A stretch of 64,000 nt of DNA from Inia geoffrensis (GCA_036417435.1 CM070906.1:45335396-45399395); one strand, 5' to 3'. Shown: positions 12,115-25,221, numbered from the stretch's first letter. Notes: generated by a model from the sequence alone, not told the origin. Translations and numbers: made by a program.

Positions 12115-12415
12115 GAATGCCGGCTTTTGAGACTCGAATTTAAAACTAAGCTTTGCCCTGATATGCTATGGGACTTTAGCAAGGCTCAACTTCTCTATAC
12201 TTCTTTGTTTCCTCATCTGTAAAACAGAGAGGAGGAGGCCTACATCATAAGGTATGTATCTTTACCCCAGAGCACCATAAGGTATGTATCTTTACCCCAG
12301 AGCATGACATATATTAAGTAACTAACACATTTGATAGAGTAATTACATTAGGCAACTGTATAAGATATATTAAGTATCCAGCACGTAGTAGGAACTGAAT
12401 AAATGGTTGCTGCTA
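12115..12415 (+). repeat. MIR SINE with internal 30-bp tandem duplication
   Basis: MIR landmarks on the plus strand are ttttgagactcgaattt, tgggactttagcaagg, ttcctcatctgtaaaa and gtaggaactgaataaatggt. A 29-base block is repeated perfectly at 12246-12274 and 12276-12304 (period 30), in the middle of the element. The perfect match inside an otherwise old, diverged element shows that the duplication is recent relative to the SINE. Confidence 0.8.
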
Positions 12416-13543
12416 TCTTTATTATGTATCAATTACTACAATTTACTGGTGTTGGATAGTCAGCAATGTTTTTGTAAGGCAATGAGTAAAGTTTTTCAAA
12501 CAGTCAAATCATGCACACAAAGGAAAGAAATGAGAGGAAAGATCAGGTCAAAATCAATCACTTTATGTGTATAATTGCTATAAGCTAATTGTTTAACTCA
12601 TGGTTTTTACCCCCATTTAATTTTTTTTCTGCTTTTCCCCACCACAGGATCAGACTGTTAATGCACTTAATGAGGCAAACAAGCATAGCAGTATATCTGA
12701 GCAATTAAAGCCCCTTCATTCAGACAGCAATAAAACCTACAATTGTCTCCTTTCTGCCTGGAAGAACAACTTTATAGCTTATTGAAAAAGAGAGATTTTG
12801 ATCGGGCTGTAACTCTTCTCAAAAGTCTCTGCACTTTGCTGTGCTGTCCTTGCCTAATTCTCTCAAAAGATTTTTTTTAATGGGAAGGATAACAAATCAA
12901 TATTATCAGGACATATCCAGGTTCAGTACATTCTCCAAGCCTAAGTGTTATTTGCAACAATCTCAATGAAACAGACTTTTCTATCTGCTCTTCATCAAAA
13001 TTTGCACTTTTTTTTTCCTTTCTAAATATGAAACAAACAGGGTAGCATCCAGGGACAGCCATGGTTTCTTTTACTCCATTCTAATGTTGCATTCTTTCCT
13101 AGCAGGCAAACTGTGCCCCCTTACCAAACTCTCAGACTAGCAAATCCTCACCTCCACTAAGCATAGTCTGCCTGGCATATGTGATAATAGAAGAATGGAG
13201 AATATAAATTGTCCTCCTTTTATTTTGAACTTTACCATTTATCATTTACTTGTACCAGGTATGTACCTTTTGGAATATATGTGCAGTCCTACATTCTCTG
13301 ACTTAAAGGAGTTCTGGAAAACTACAAAAGAAGCTCAGAAGTGTGCCATAAATTGATTAAAAGTTTAGAGATTAAGTTAATGAAGCTGAAATTCTGCTTC
13401 CAGTTAAACAGGCTGAAGGAGTGATTTTGCAGTCTTTGAGTAAGGAGTGTTTCAGAAAATGGTGACAAATTTCTTGGTTCTCTAAGTACATAATAAAGGA
13501 AACAGGTTTAAATGGCAGAATAAAGGACTTGGTAAAGGTTGTT
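12416..13543. other. Unique sequence, possible conserved non-coding block 12590-12880
   Basis: No repeat is recognised. The 12590-12880 stretch is free of repeats and has several ATTA/TAAT-type cores (ctaattg, catttaatt, gttaatgc, cacttaatg, gcaattaaag). That composition is often seen in developmental enhancers, but conservation cannot be judged from one genome. Confidence 0.3.
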
Positions 13544-14298
13544 AATAATGAAATTGATACAGCCACTACAGAGAACAGTATGGAGGTTCCTTCAAAAAGT
13601 AAAAATAGAACTACAATATGACCCAGCAGTCCCACTACTGGGTATATACCCTGAGAAAACCATAATTCAAAAAGTGTCATATACCACAATGTTCATTGCA
13701 GCTCTATTTACAATAGCCAGGATATGGAAGCAACCTAAGTGTCCACTGACAGATGAATGGATAAAGAAGATGTGGCACATATATACAATGGAATATTACT
13801 CAGCCATAAAAAGAAACGAAATTGAGTTATTTGTAACGAGGTAGATGGACCTAGAGTCTGTCATACAGAGTGAAGTAAGTCAGAAAAAGAAAAACAAATA
13901 CCATATGCTAATGCACATGGAATCTAAAAAAACGGTACTGATGAACCTAGTGGCAGGGCATGAATAAAGACGCAGATGTAGGGAATGGACTTGAGGACAC
14001 AGGCGGGAAAGGGGAAGCTGGGATGAAGTGAGAGAGTAGCACTGACATATATACACTACCAAATGTAAAATGGAAGCTGCTGCATAGCACAGGGAGATCA
14101 GCTTGATGCTTTGTGAGGATCTAGAGGGGTGGGATAGGAAGGGTGGGAGGGAGGCTCAAGAGGGAGGGGATATGGGGATATATGTAAACATATAGCTGAT
14201 TCACTTTGCTGTACAGCAGAAATGAACAGAACATTGTAAAGCAATTATATTCCAATAAAGATATAAATAAATAAATAAGTAAAAAAAAAATAATGAAA
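13544..14298 (+). mobile_element. 5'-truncated L1 insertion with target-site duplication
   Basis: The element begins inside the C-terminal end of ORF2 (frame 13539-13844, ending with the MWHIYTMEYYSAIKRNE-type L1 signature). It runs through the 3'UTR to ccaataaag and an A-rich tail at 14258-14290. The flanks share aataatgaaa (13544-13553 and 14289-14298), although the leading A residues merge with the tail. The 3'UTR is of the same general type as the L1s at 5.4 and 24.4 kb. The ORF2 end is followed by a stop and no other coding sequence. Confidence 0.9.
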
Positions 14299-15995
14299 CG
14301 GGTTCTGTAAGGATGGTATCTGAAGTTACTTGTAATTGAACTAGTTTCTATACTTGGGGATTTGAGTAGATGGGTGTACACTGTTACCTTCTCAGGTCAC
14401 TCTTTAATACTGTGGGTACAGTATCAATGCAGAGAAGAATAATAATAAGAAGAATATGGGGGGAAAGAGAAGGAGAGGAAGAGGAGAAAGAGGGGAAAAC
14501 GAACCAAGATTCTTCTGCAATTAAAAAAAAAAGTCTGCTTCTTTCTGTGGCGTTTTAAAAAAAGATAACAAACCACATTGAACTCTCTCTGATGCACTAG
14601 CTGAAGCCTTACTGTCTTCAGTAAGCAAGGCATCTTAGACATCCTATCTTAGTCCATTTATAGCACATGCTCAGCTCTCCAAGAAGCAAGCAGCCTAACT
14701 CACTGCGATATGAAACACCACACACAAAGAAGAAAATGAAACTCATCATCACTCCTCAGGTTGAAAAGAGCTTGTGGCACAGAAAATTATATGAACATTA
14801 AAACACGTGCACATACACACAAAGAGCATGTTTACACACAAAGAGCATGTTTACATACACATCAATTAATATCAGGTCTGGACAGGGGATACGCATCTAG
14901 AAAGCAGAAGTGCCTGAAATTACCAATCAAAAAGTAGCATCATTGAAACCTCTCTCCCCTTCTAAAGATAAACACACAATTCAATACCAGCTTCGTAATG
15001 ACCACATATATTCAGCCACAGCAGGTTGCTGCCTAGTCCCCGCAGGAAAATGACAAATGAATGCTGTTTAATATTTTGCTTGAACAGTTTTTTCTTTCAG
15101 AAAACTATTTGCAATACGATAATGAGAAGAGCATAGCTGCAGAGAGTAGCATTTTGTAAGGATGACTACCTTTCTGGGGCATATCATCTGATACACACTT
15201 TGTTTATCCAGAGTGAATTCAGTGGTTAAAATGATTAATTGAACCCATTCTGTGTTACTCATACTAGACCTTGCAAAGGAGGTGATTGCTATTTTTTCTT
15301 AGTGACTCATACAAAGACCCCAGCAGTACACTGGCAGTAACAAAATGACATTTCTAAATTTAGTAGTTCATAAATCTTCTAAGATGCCAGCCACATCCAG
15401 TACCCCCTCCCCCATGCTCCTCTTCCAGTACTTGCTCGTATGTGCAGAAGACCTAAATGTGCATGGAGACAAGACAGAGACTTCCTCAGGGCACATCTCT
15501 GTGTTCCTTTCTTAATACCTACCAACACCTCTGTGCACTCTGGGAGGAGCAATATGTATATTTCCCAAATGACAGCTTTATTAAGATGCTAAATTTGTCT
15601 GACAAAAACATATATAGAATATGTGCATGTTTCCAAAGAGTCCAATTCAATGAATTATTTTCAAGGGGCACTGTGGAAACGAGCGAATTTCCTCCTGTCC
15701 TCCTATGTTATCTATTCCATGACATGAAATATGTAGTAACTTCACAGCCTCAAGAAATGAAAATGTTTTGCCTCTATCATTTTCTCTGGTTTACATAAGG
15801 CATTTACCAAATGTATCATGCTCTCTTGATGTCATTTTGCCTGTTGTTCTAAGATGTCAGGGCTACTAATGCCCTCCAGAAATTTTACCAACATATGACT
15901 CACATAGATAGTGTGCAAAAAGAGAATACAAGAGAATTATAGTTGGTGCACTAAACATTCATATGGCTAAAAGATAGATTCCTGAGCAAAGTGAC
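14299..15995. other. Unique sequence with short tandem duplication 14817-14854
   Basis: Purine-rich stretch at 14455-14500. Two perfect copies of a 19-base unit (acacaaagagcatgtttac) sit at 14817-14835 and 14836-14854. The open frame 15457-15798 (113 codons, Cys- and Phe-rich) has no recognised domain and no obvious splice context; I do not call it a gene. Confidence 0.45.
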
Positions 15996-16412
15996 ATACA
16001 GGTATGGACCTAGAGATTGTCATACCAACTGCAATAAGACAGTGAAAGACAAATATTATATGATATCGCTTATATGTGGAATCTAAAAATAGGGTACAAA
16101 TGAACTCATCTACAAAACAGAAATAGAGTTACAGATGTAGAAAACAAACTCATGGTTACCAGGGGGTAAGGGGGGGAGGGATAAATTGGGAGATTGGGAT
16201 TGACACATACACACTACTATATATAAAATAGATAACTAATAAGGACCTACTGTATAGCACAGGGAACTCTACTCAATATTCTCTAATGGCCTATATGGGA
16301 AAACAATCTAAAAAAGAGTGGATATATGTATATGTATAACTTATTCACTTTGTGCAATGTTTTGCACAACACTGTAAATCAACTATACTCCAATAAAAAT
16401 TTTTTAAAAATA
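15996..16412 (+). mobile_element. L1 3' end fragment
   Basis: The sequence runs from the end of L1 ORF2-like sequence (ggtatggacctagagattgt) through 'gatatcgcttatatgtggaa', 'catggttaccagggggtaag' and 'cctactgtatagcacaggga' to ccaataaaaa and an A-rich tail. This is the 3'UTR type common in artiodactyl L1s. No target-site duplication was found. It is more diverged than the 13.5 kb copy. Confidence 0.85.
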
Positions 16413-18079
16413 GCTACTTTTAATCCCTCCTTCTCACTACCTCTTCACCCTGGAGTAATTCCCATCACTGAATGTAAGAGTCCATAACGTGCCCTTCCAT
16501 CTACATGAAATGACTTTCTACAAATAGTAAATATATAATAAACTTTTTGCCTCTCCTCCATTTTTCTTCACATCTCGTGTTAAAAGCACCCCATTATTGA
16601 GGTCAATGACAACAACAAAATTGTCATTTAAGAGTAAACGCAATCAACAGGTGCAAGATGAATATACCAAAAGGCCGAAATCAATAAGATAATTCTTCAC
16701 AAAATACTAGCTTCTCAGTGACAAAGCTGAGGTAAAGAAACATGAAAATTACAAGAAACCCAGAGCTTTATTCAAAGTAGGGAATGCACATTTTGTGACT
16801 GTATGGAAGGGCAGACATTTCCAAACAAACTTTCCCCACTCAGGTTTGCTTTCTCTCTCTTTATTTAGTATTATGCTTGTACCATTCTTCTTAGTTTACC
16901 AACTTCTGACTCCTCCTCCCCCAAACACTTCCTTCTAGAAGGAAGTCAGCTGCATTAATTTTCTTAGATAGTAACTGTATTCTCTAGTTAATTTATATAA
17001 GTTTTTCTGAACAAACAATTCCCTCTAAAGTAGAGACAGCATTGTATTGAAAAATGTAAACAACTAAGAAATAAAATTTTTGTTGATGTAAGTGATCAGA
17101 GTAAACAAAACTTTCATCTCTCTTTGATACGCCATATATCTCCACGGGTAGAATCTGTCCTTAAGACAAGGGATTCTGAGTTACTCTATTTGTGTTGCCT
17201 GATGTGCTTAACGTTTATATTACAACAAATAGAATGTTCTATATTTTGGAGCAATTGAGCTGAACAAACAATTCTTGACTTCTTGTATCTGAGTTAATAC
17301 ATTTCAAAGACCCAGGATGTGACATATTATGCCTGGTTACTGACTCAGCTAAGTATCTCTACAATGAAAATAAAGGCATCTGAGTCAAGTGTCCCCTCTG
17401 GCTTAAGAAAATAAAGTAATCAGCTTTCCAATTGGGTTAAAGATAATGGTTACTCCTTGATTGGGAAGAAATGAGGTCAGATTCTATTTCTACAATCAGA
17501 TGACTTCCAGTCTCCCTTCTGAAGATCCACTGGTGATAAACAGAACTTCCAATTACGTTTAAAGATAGGTTGTAGAGAAGGACAGGTCCAAAATCTACCT
17601 CTTTAAGATGATTGTTTGCTGAAATTTGCTATTGAATTTACGCCAACAATTAAACTAAAATTAGCACCACTTCCCTCTACTCCCATTTTCTTGATCTTAA
17701 AACATGAAGAAAAGTAATGTTACCCTGAATTTTTCTTGTTGTTCTTAAATCTGAAGATGTACACATCTATCCTATTTTTTATGGCTTTTAGATACTGATG
17801 GATCATTTAGAATGTAGGAACCATGGATAAGATTCCTTTTCAACAACTGTTTAAACCACCCCAATCTCAAAGCAATTTACCAAATAATGGATTGGGTACT
17901 AGGAGGGGAGTGACTGTGTAATTTTTTTCTTCTTTTTTTCTGTTTATAGTCTATGGAGGTTCTGGTTCCTGTTGTGAAGTAGTAATTTGGCTCTTCATTA
18001 ACTAGTAACAAAAATCTTTCATACTTCCCTCCCTTTCATTCTCCCTGAGAGAGAAAAATTGCCGGTTGTATGCTGGAGA
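16413..18079. other. Unique sequence, nothing recognised
   Basis: No open frame of note, no RNA gene and no repeat family recognised. Composition is AT-rich throughout. Confidence 0.45.
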
Positions 18080-18125
18080 TAGTATTATTAGCAAAACATC
18101 CATAGTATTATTAGCAAAACATCCA
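18080..18125 (+). repeat. 23-bp perfect tandem duplication
   Basis: The unit beginning tagtattattagcaaaa occurs at 18080-18102 and again at 18103-18125 with no mismatch. The surroundings are unique, so this is a small recent duplication, probably from replication slippage. Confidence 0.9.
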
Positions 18126-19250
18126 TATGGTCTCTTCATCAAAACAGGTCTTTGAAGGGAGGTAAATTTTTATTTAAGAGATTTCTGTGTAAAGATGGTA
18201 ATCCGTCAGCTAGGTGTGTATGCGGTAGGGAGAAGGAAGCACTGACTCAGGTCTTGGGTGCTGATGGAAAGCCAATGTCACAGGAAACAATGATATAACA
18301 AAGAGGCCTACACTGATTAAGTTGGGCTATTTTCACAGCTAACTTCAGTAAACAGGCAGCAGAAAAACTAAGCTGTCAGTCCAATTCTACCCCCTGTCCC
18401 CAGATATCACACTTGGCTCTAGAATTCTAGGAAAAGCAGATGCTCACTCTGCCCCTGATACAAAGTCACTATTTACTGGCATCAGTACAATTTATTTAGG
18501 CTACTCCAATCCCTGTAGACTCAAAAGCTTTTAGAATAACCAAGGAAATAGACATGGCTTGTCATGACCAAAATCCTCAATAAACAGGAAAGCAAAATGC
18601 ATTCCTACCTAAACAGATGTTGCAAAGCAAATGAGTGAAAGCAGTGTAATTTTGCTTTCCTTTTTTTTTTACTACCCATGGTGGATTCTCCTGTGTCACA
18701 GAATTTCTACACCTGCACAGTGCAAAAAAATGAGGACTTTGATCTACTATAGTTACAATGCACATCACAGAATTTTCTTCCTCTTAAATAAGGTATAGCC
18801 ATTTCATCTTAAAAAATGTGATATCTGAGATAATTAAAAAGTAGCCAAAGGAGCTACTCAAACTCTAATCTCTTTCCTTTACAAGAAATGGGACCAACCA
18901 AACTCTCATTAAATTAACCAAAAAGAAGCAAAAAAGATGAAAGCTCACAATACTAAAAAATAAGACTTTAGTCAACCTCATGCCAGTATCTGGGCAGCTG
19001 AAGTGAGAATTAAGTTCATAGCATATCCCTGCTTTGTGCTGTAAAACAGAGACTACCTGGCATGGCTAGGGAGGAAGGGAAATTATAATGCTTCCTATCA
19101 ATAAAAAAAAAAATAGACCTAGCAGAAACTTTAAAAATAATATAGAGCAGCAACTCACCCTTGTGATAAGCAAAGTGGGGCAGAGGGAAGTTAGTGATCT
19201 GCCTGTGGGCAAACATTTACTTATATATAGAACTAAGATTGACAAGAAAG
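18126..19250. other. Unique sequence
   Basis: A very diverged MIR-like patch may lie at 19140-19240 on the minus strand. No gene is recognised. Confidence 0.35.
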
Positions 19251-19430
19251 ACTTGAAAGAGCAAAGGCTCTGGAGTCAAAACTCTCTTTGAATACGAACT
19301 ATGCCTTAAGAAAAGTTACTTAAACTCTTGAGCATAAATCCTCTAACTGTAAAACAGAGTTATTTATTAACACCTATAGTATAAACTTGAGTAGTTACAG
19401 GATAAAACAGGATAACGCACTGTCTACAGA
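19251..19430 (+). repeat. MIR SINE, diverged
   Basis: Landmarks are ggctctggagtcaaaact, cttaagaaaagttactta, a 'cctctaactgtaaaac' block and the spacing between them. The right end is lost. Confidence 0.6.
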
Positions 19431-20411
19431 AGTTATTCGTAACACAAAAAAACTTGCCTTCTTCAAATTTAAATAATGAGAAAAAAAATGGATCAGAGCT
19501 GAGAAAAGTGAAGTCCTCATTCAGAAAACCCTGACCAGGGTTACCAATCACATCTAAAAGTGAGAGCAGTTTTTTGGTTCTGGATGGTCAGTCCAAAGGC
19601 ACAGAAAAAGAAGAGACTTACGCAGTTGTTGGCAGTGACCATTCATGCAATGCCCAGGAAAAGAACACCTTGTCAGGCAGACCTGAAAAGTTGATCCCAT
19701 GGACAAATAAACACATGTTATAGAAAAGGATACAGTAGGGTCCTCAAAGCCTTATTTATTAAGCATTTAAATCTTACAACCAAATTCTCCTTTTCTGGTA
19801 GGTTCCAAACAAACATCTGCAGATGTGTCTTCCCACTGTAGTTTGGTTACTGAGAAAAATATCCCAGTAAATTAACACATTTATACATTACTTTCATGAG
19901 CTTTGTTAGCGTGAGTCTATATCCTTGAATCCGATCAAATTGGGAATTGTAATGAAAATTTATTTCAAGGGTGAAAGGCAAGTCCACCACTATGAAAACA
20001 CAACATTTGAGGTCAAACTATATGTCTCCATAGCCTGCTGGCGTTTCCCTGATAACTCTGCTCTGAATTTTCATGTACCATACAGTTTTTTATTTGTAAC
20101 TTCTCTATTAATTACTTTTAAAAGTTATGTTGGAATGATTAAGGATATAATATATTTAAGGCATCCAATGCAAAGCCTTGGCACATAATACATCTCAATA
20201 AATGTTCTCTTCCTTTACATTTTTAATCCAATGCACTTTCTTCTGTATCACTCTTATTCCAAGCTTGAGCTCTATATGTAAAATTAATACAAATTAGAGT
20301 ACATAATTAAATTTTGAAAGATCTAAAAATAATTCATTTTTCTAATAATAGATACATTCAATATGTCAGACAATGCTATCTATTAAAGATTCAATAAAAA
20401 ATAGAACATTC
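19431..20411. other. Mostly unique; MIR 3' end at about 20120-20210
   Basis: The patch gccttggcacataatacatc followed by tcaataaatgttctctt (20175-20210) is the right end of a plus-strand MIR. The rest is unassigned. The 20220-20411 stretch forms the left flank of the L1 3' half discussed at 20412. Confidence 0.5.
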
Positions 20412-22790
20412 TAGATCCAAAAATCCTCAACAAAATACTAGCACACCAAATCCAACAATACAGTAAAAGGATCATACAACATGATCAGAGGCATTTATGC
20501 CAGGGATGCAAGGATTTTTCAATATCCATAAATTAATCAATGTGATACACTACATTAACAAATTGAATACTAAAAACCATATGATCATCTCAATAGATGC
20601 AGAAAAAGCTTTTGATAAAATTCAATATCCACTTATGATAAAATATCTCCAGAAAACAGGCATACAGGGAACACACCTCAACACAATAAAGGTCATATAT
20701 GACAAACCCACAGCTAACATCATACTCAAAGGTGAAAAGCTGAAGGCATTTCCTCTAAGATCAGGAACAAGACAAGGATGACCACTCTCACCACTTTTAT
20801 TCACCATAGTTTTGGAATTCCTATTCACAGCAATCAGAAAAGCAAAACAAATAAAAGGAATCCAAATTGGAAAGGAAGAAATAAAACTGTCACTGTTGGC
20901 AGATGACATGATACTATACATAGAAAATCCTAAAGATGCCACCAGAAAACTAATAGAGTTCATCATTAATTTGGTAAACTTGCTGGATACAAAATTATTA
21001 TACAGAAATCTGTGGCATTTCTACACAATAACAACATACGATCAGAAAGAGAAATTAAGGAAACAATGCCATTTACCACTGCATTAAAAATATTAAAATA
21101 CCTAGGAATAAGCTTTCCTGAGGAGGCAAAAGACCTCTACTCAGAAAACTATAAGACACTGATGAAAGAAACTGAAGACAACACAAACAGATGGAAAGAT
21201 ATACTGTGTTCTCAGATTGGAAGAATCAATATTGTTAAAATGGCCATACTACCTAAGGCAATCTACAGATTCAAAGCAAACCTTATCAAAATATCAATGG
21301 CATTTTTTACAGGACTAGAACAAATAATTTTAAAATTTGTATGGAAACACAAAAGAACTCAGACAGCCAAAAAAATCGTGAGAAAGGAGAACAGAGCTGG
21401 AGGAATCACACTCCCTGACATCAGACTATACTACAAAGCTACAGTAATCAAAACATTATGGTACTGGCACAGACACATAGATCAATGGAACAGGATAGAG
21501 AGTCCAGAAATAAGTCCATGCACTTATGGTCAATGAGTCTACAACAAAGGAGGCAAGCATATGCAATGGAGAAAAGACAGTCTCTTCAATAATTGGTGCT
21601 GGGAAAACTGGACAGCTACATGTAAAAGAATGAAGTTAGAACATTCTCTAATACCATATACAAAATAAAAATCAAAATGGATTAAAGACCTAAATGTAAG
21701 ACTGGCTACTATAAAACTCCTAAAGGAAAAGACAGGCGGAATACTCTTTGACTTAAATCAAAGCAGCATGTTTTTGGGTCTTTCTCCTAAAGGATATAAA
21801 AGCAAAAATAAACAAATGGGACCTAATTAAACGTAAAAGCTTTTGCACAGCAAAGGAAACCATTGACTAAACAAAAAGGCAACCGACTGAATGGGAGAAA
21901 ATATTTGCAGATGATATGACCAATAATGGATTAATATCCAATATACATAAACAGCTCTTACAACTCAACATCAAAAAAACAAACAACCCAATTTAAAAAT
22001 GGTCAGAAGAAGCGAATAGACATTTTTCCAAAAAGGACATGCAGATGGCCAATAGGCACATGAAAAGATGTTCAACATCACTAATCATCAGGTAATTGCA
22101 AATCAAAACCACAATGAGATATCACCTCACACCTGTCAGAATGGCTATCATCAAAAAGAACACAAATAACAAATGTTGTCCAGGATGTGGAGAAAAGGGA
22201 ACCCTGGTACACTTTTGGTGGGAATGTGAATTGCTGCAGCCACTGTGGAAAACAGTACTGCAGTTTCTCAAAAAAGTAAAAGTAGAACTACCATATGACC
22301 CAGCAATTCCACTCCTGAGTATATATCCAAAAAAAAAAAAAAAAAAAAAACCAACCCAAAAAACACTAATTTGAAAAGATACATGCACCCCACTGTTCAT
22401 AGCAGCATTATTTACAATTGCCAAGATATGGAAGCAACCTAAGTGTCCATTAACAGATGAACGGATAAAAAGGATGTGCCATACACACATACACATACAC
22501 ACACAATGAAATTCTACTCAGCCATAAAAAAGAAGAAAATTTTGCTATTTGTAGCAGCATGGATGGACTTGGAGGGCATTCTGCTAAGTGAAATAAGTCA
22601 GACAGAGAAAGGCAAATACTGTATGATATCACTTATATGTGGAATCTACAAATACAACAAACTAGTGAATATAAGAAAAAAGAAGCAGACTCACAGATGT
22701 ACAGAAAAAACTAGTGTTTATAAGTAGGGGAGACAATATTGGGGTGGGGGAGTGACAGGTACAAACAAAATAAATTCTTAATATGTAATC
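20412..22790 (+). mobile_element. 3' half of an L1: ORF2 from the RT domain to the 3'UTR, decayed
   Basis: Homology starts abruptly inside ORF2 at tagatccaaaaatcctcaac, the upstream edge of the reverse transcriptase domain. The RT frame runs 20497-20781, stops at a TGA where family members encode Cys in the RQGC motif, then continues in the same frame with an LADD catalytic motif at about 20895-20906 (FADD is usual). A frameshift moves coding to 21012-21536. Further breaks precede the C-terminal segment 22096-22374, which keeps the zinc-knuckle-like CPGCGEKG region. A poly(A) run of about 20 sits inside at 22329-22350. The end of the 3'UTR is short and diverged, and no clear A tail or target-site duplication was found. 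The start matches the end of the L1 at 38815-42849 (see findings). Confidence 0.9.
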
Positions 22791-23943
22791 GTCAGGTAAT
22801 ATAAAGGGCGGACATTTTTTTAAATAGGATACTTCTTTGATCTGAAACTTCTCACTCTCTACCTGGTCTTTGAGTGATAGTACCATGTGATTATTGCAAT
22901 AATAAAAGCAGCAATGTTATAAGAGACTGGGCTCAGGAGTAGAGCCTAGCCTTGGAGAAGAGTAAGAACTTCCTGTAGGAGGTGAAAATTAAAATGTTTC
23001 TAATAAACAACATGAAGATATGGAGGAAAATATTTGGAGTAGGAGAAGGAAGAGAAAAAAAGGAGTAAAGAAAGGATAATATGAGCAAAGACCCAAAGGT
23101 GAGAAATAGTACAGGGAACTCAGGGAATTTAGAATTATTCAGGATGATTTGAGAGTTGGGGACTTATCCTGAGAGAATAAAGGATTTTGAAGCAACACAG
23201 TAACACGTGAGTTTCTTAAAAAAAAACAAAACAAAACCTCACTGACTACAATATGATACTTGAATGGAGAGAAGTAATGCCTGAGACAAGGAGACTAGCT
23301 AGTAATTTGTTGTATAATCAAAATAGGAGATGATAAATTGAGGACATGCCATTGGGTGTAGAGGAATATGACCGGATTTGATAAACATTTAGTTGGTAGA
23401 ATCCCTAGCAGTTGATAGATTTTGGTTATGAGACTAGAGGCAGGATGACTTCCAGGACTTTTGTTTTGGCAAATGTTTAGATCATTTCCTTCATTAACAC
23501 CAGGAGCAGAGTAGAAAGTGGAGAAGTAGAAGTAGGGGGAGAGTGTAGATTATGGGTCAGCTTGTGCTATCTGTTTTTGAGACCTGTAGAATAGATTGAT
23601 GAGAATTGTCTGAGATAAAGATTTTTTAGTTGTCAGAATACACTAACACAAGTTTGGAGAAATTCATTCATGGAAAATATGTGTAGTAAGGAGAAAAAAC
23701 TAATTATAAAATCCTCAATATTTAACAACATGGTAAATAAATATATTCAGTATCTGAGCCAATGAACCTATATCAAACCCCCATCTCTAAAATAATTTTC
23801 AAAAGGGTATAAAAATGTAAGCCTCTATTACTGAAGTGTCATTCGTAAAAGATATGACATCATTGGTGTAACAATTCAGTTCTAAAAATAAGGAAGTCTG
23901 TTTATATTTACTTAAGATGAGAAATAATTTAAGATTATAGTGG
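22791..23943. other. Unique sequence
   Basis: Purine-rich on the plus strand at about 23020-23110. No repeat family or exon recognised. Confidence 0.4.
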
Positions 23944-24422
23944 CATGTGTAGTAAGCAGAATAATATCTCTCCCCTCCAGGAACCTGTGAATATTTTACC
24001 TTACATGACAAAAAGGGACTGCAGAATTGATTAATGTTAGGGACCTTGAAATGAGAAGATTTTCCTAGATTACCCAGGTCAGCCTGGTTTAATCACATGA
24101 CTCCTTAAAAGTAGACAATCTTTCTTGGCTGTGGTCAGCAAAAGCTATGTGATGATGACTAAAGCAGGTTCAAGGGGATGTGACTGTTTCTGGCTTTGAA
24201 GATGGAGGAAGGGGACTATGAGGAATGGGAGCTGGAAAAAGCAGGAAAATGGAATTTTTCCTAGAGCCTCCAGAAATGAACACAGCCTAGATAACAGGTT
24301 GATGTTAGCCCACCAATACCTATATCAGACTTCAAACATACAGCACTGTGAGATAATCTGAATTATTTAAGCCACTAAATGTGTGCTAATTTTTTATACC
24401 AGCAATAGAAAACTAATATAGC
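23944..24422 (+). mobile_element. Solo LTR of MaLR (MLT1-like) type
   Basis: It starts with tgtgtagtaagcagaataat and ends with aaaactaatatagca, so the TG...CA LTR ends are kept. Internal landmarks are 'ggaacctgtgaatatttta', 'tggctttgaagatggagga', 'ctagagcctccagaaatga' and 'ttatttaagccactaaatg'. It is the same family as the relics at 36105-36650 (plus) and 42963-43255 (minus). No internal retroviral sequence is attached, so it looks like a solo LTR. Subfamily not determined. Confidence 0.75.
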
Positions 24423-24448
24423 ACAGTATAGTCGTGACGTTGTATATT

Positions 24449-24615
24449 AAAGAGTACGTTAGGAGGGAGCGAGACGCAAGAGGGAACAGATATGGGAACA
24501 TATGCATGTGTATAAGTGATTCACTTTGTTATAAAGTAGAAATTAACACACCATTGTAAAGCAATTATACCCCAATAAAGATGTTAAAAAAATAATAATA
24601 ATAAAGAATACGTTA
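24449..24615 (+). mobile_element. Very short L1 3'-end insertion with 13-bp target-site duplication
   Basis: Only about 140 bases of L1 3'UTR and tail are present (from ggagggagcgagacgcaag to ccaataaagatg plus an A/TAA-rich tail). The flanks are aaagagtacgtta (24449-24461) and aaagaatacgtta (24603-24615), 13 bases with one difference. This is a textbook severely 5'-truncated L1. Confidence 0.95.
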
Positions 24616-24639
24616 CACTATAGGTTACAAAACCTAGTT

Positions 24640-24960
24640 TTGAACTTTCCCTCCCTTCATCTGTCTTACTGGCAAACTCATTTTCACCAATCAAAATGTG
24701 ATTCAAGCACGAACCGCCCTATAAAGTATTTCATGACTCTTGCAGGCAGTACAATTACCTCCTTCTCTATATTACTTTTGTGTTTTGAATATACATCACA
24801 TTGTACATATTTGGGAATACTATTTGTTTATCTCTACATTTGAGATTAATCCTATGAGTGTAGGTACATTTTAGAAATTGTTTTTAATATCCTAATGGGC
24901 CAGAACATTAATTATATAGTATGTGCTTAATAAGTGTTTTTGAATTGAACTACTTATGAA
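24640..24960 (+). repeat. L2 LINE 3' end
   Basis: The layout fits an L2 3' end: a pyrimidine-rich start (ccctcccttcatctgtctta), the 'tgagattaatcctatgagtg' block and the tail 'agtatgtgcttaataagtg' then tttttgaattgaac. Strongly diverged. An adjacent MIR follows. Confidence 0.6.
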
Positions 24961-25110
24961 TTGGATTAACATGAACAAATCTCTTCAAGCCTCCATTTTA
25001 TCATCTATAAATAATAAAACTGACATTTGTGGCTGCTCGAGAGATCAAATCAAATAATATATATGAAAGGATTAATGAAACAGGTAGTAGTATACAAAGT
25101 TCATTATTTT
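24961..25110 (+). repeat. MIR SINE fragment
   Basis: Core-like features are aaatctcttcaagcctcca, ttttatcatctataaataat and the 'ggctgctcgagagatcaaat' block. Only the central part is left. Confidence 0.55.
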
Positions 25111-25221
25111 AAATATATATAACCCTTAGCGTCTAAAACTGGAATCAGATACTTATAACAATAAGCTCAGGTGAATTATTACTACCTTGTTTAACAGTAC
25201 AAAAGAAATAAAATTTTATCT

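Noticed and set aside
15457..15798. 113-codon plus-strand frame
   Set aside because: No domain, no splice sites of quality at its edges, and AT-rich composition make chance the best explanation.
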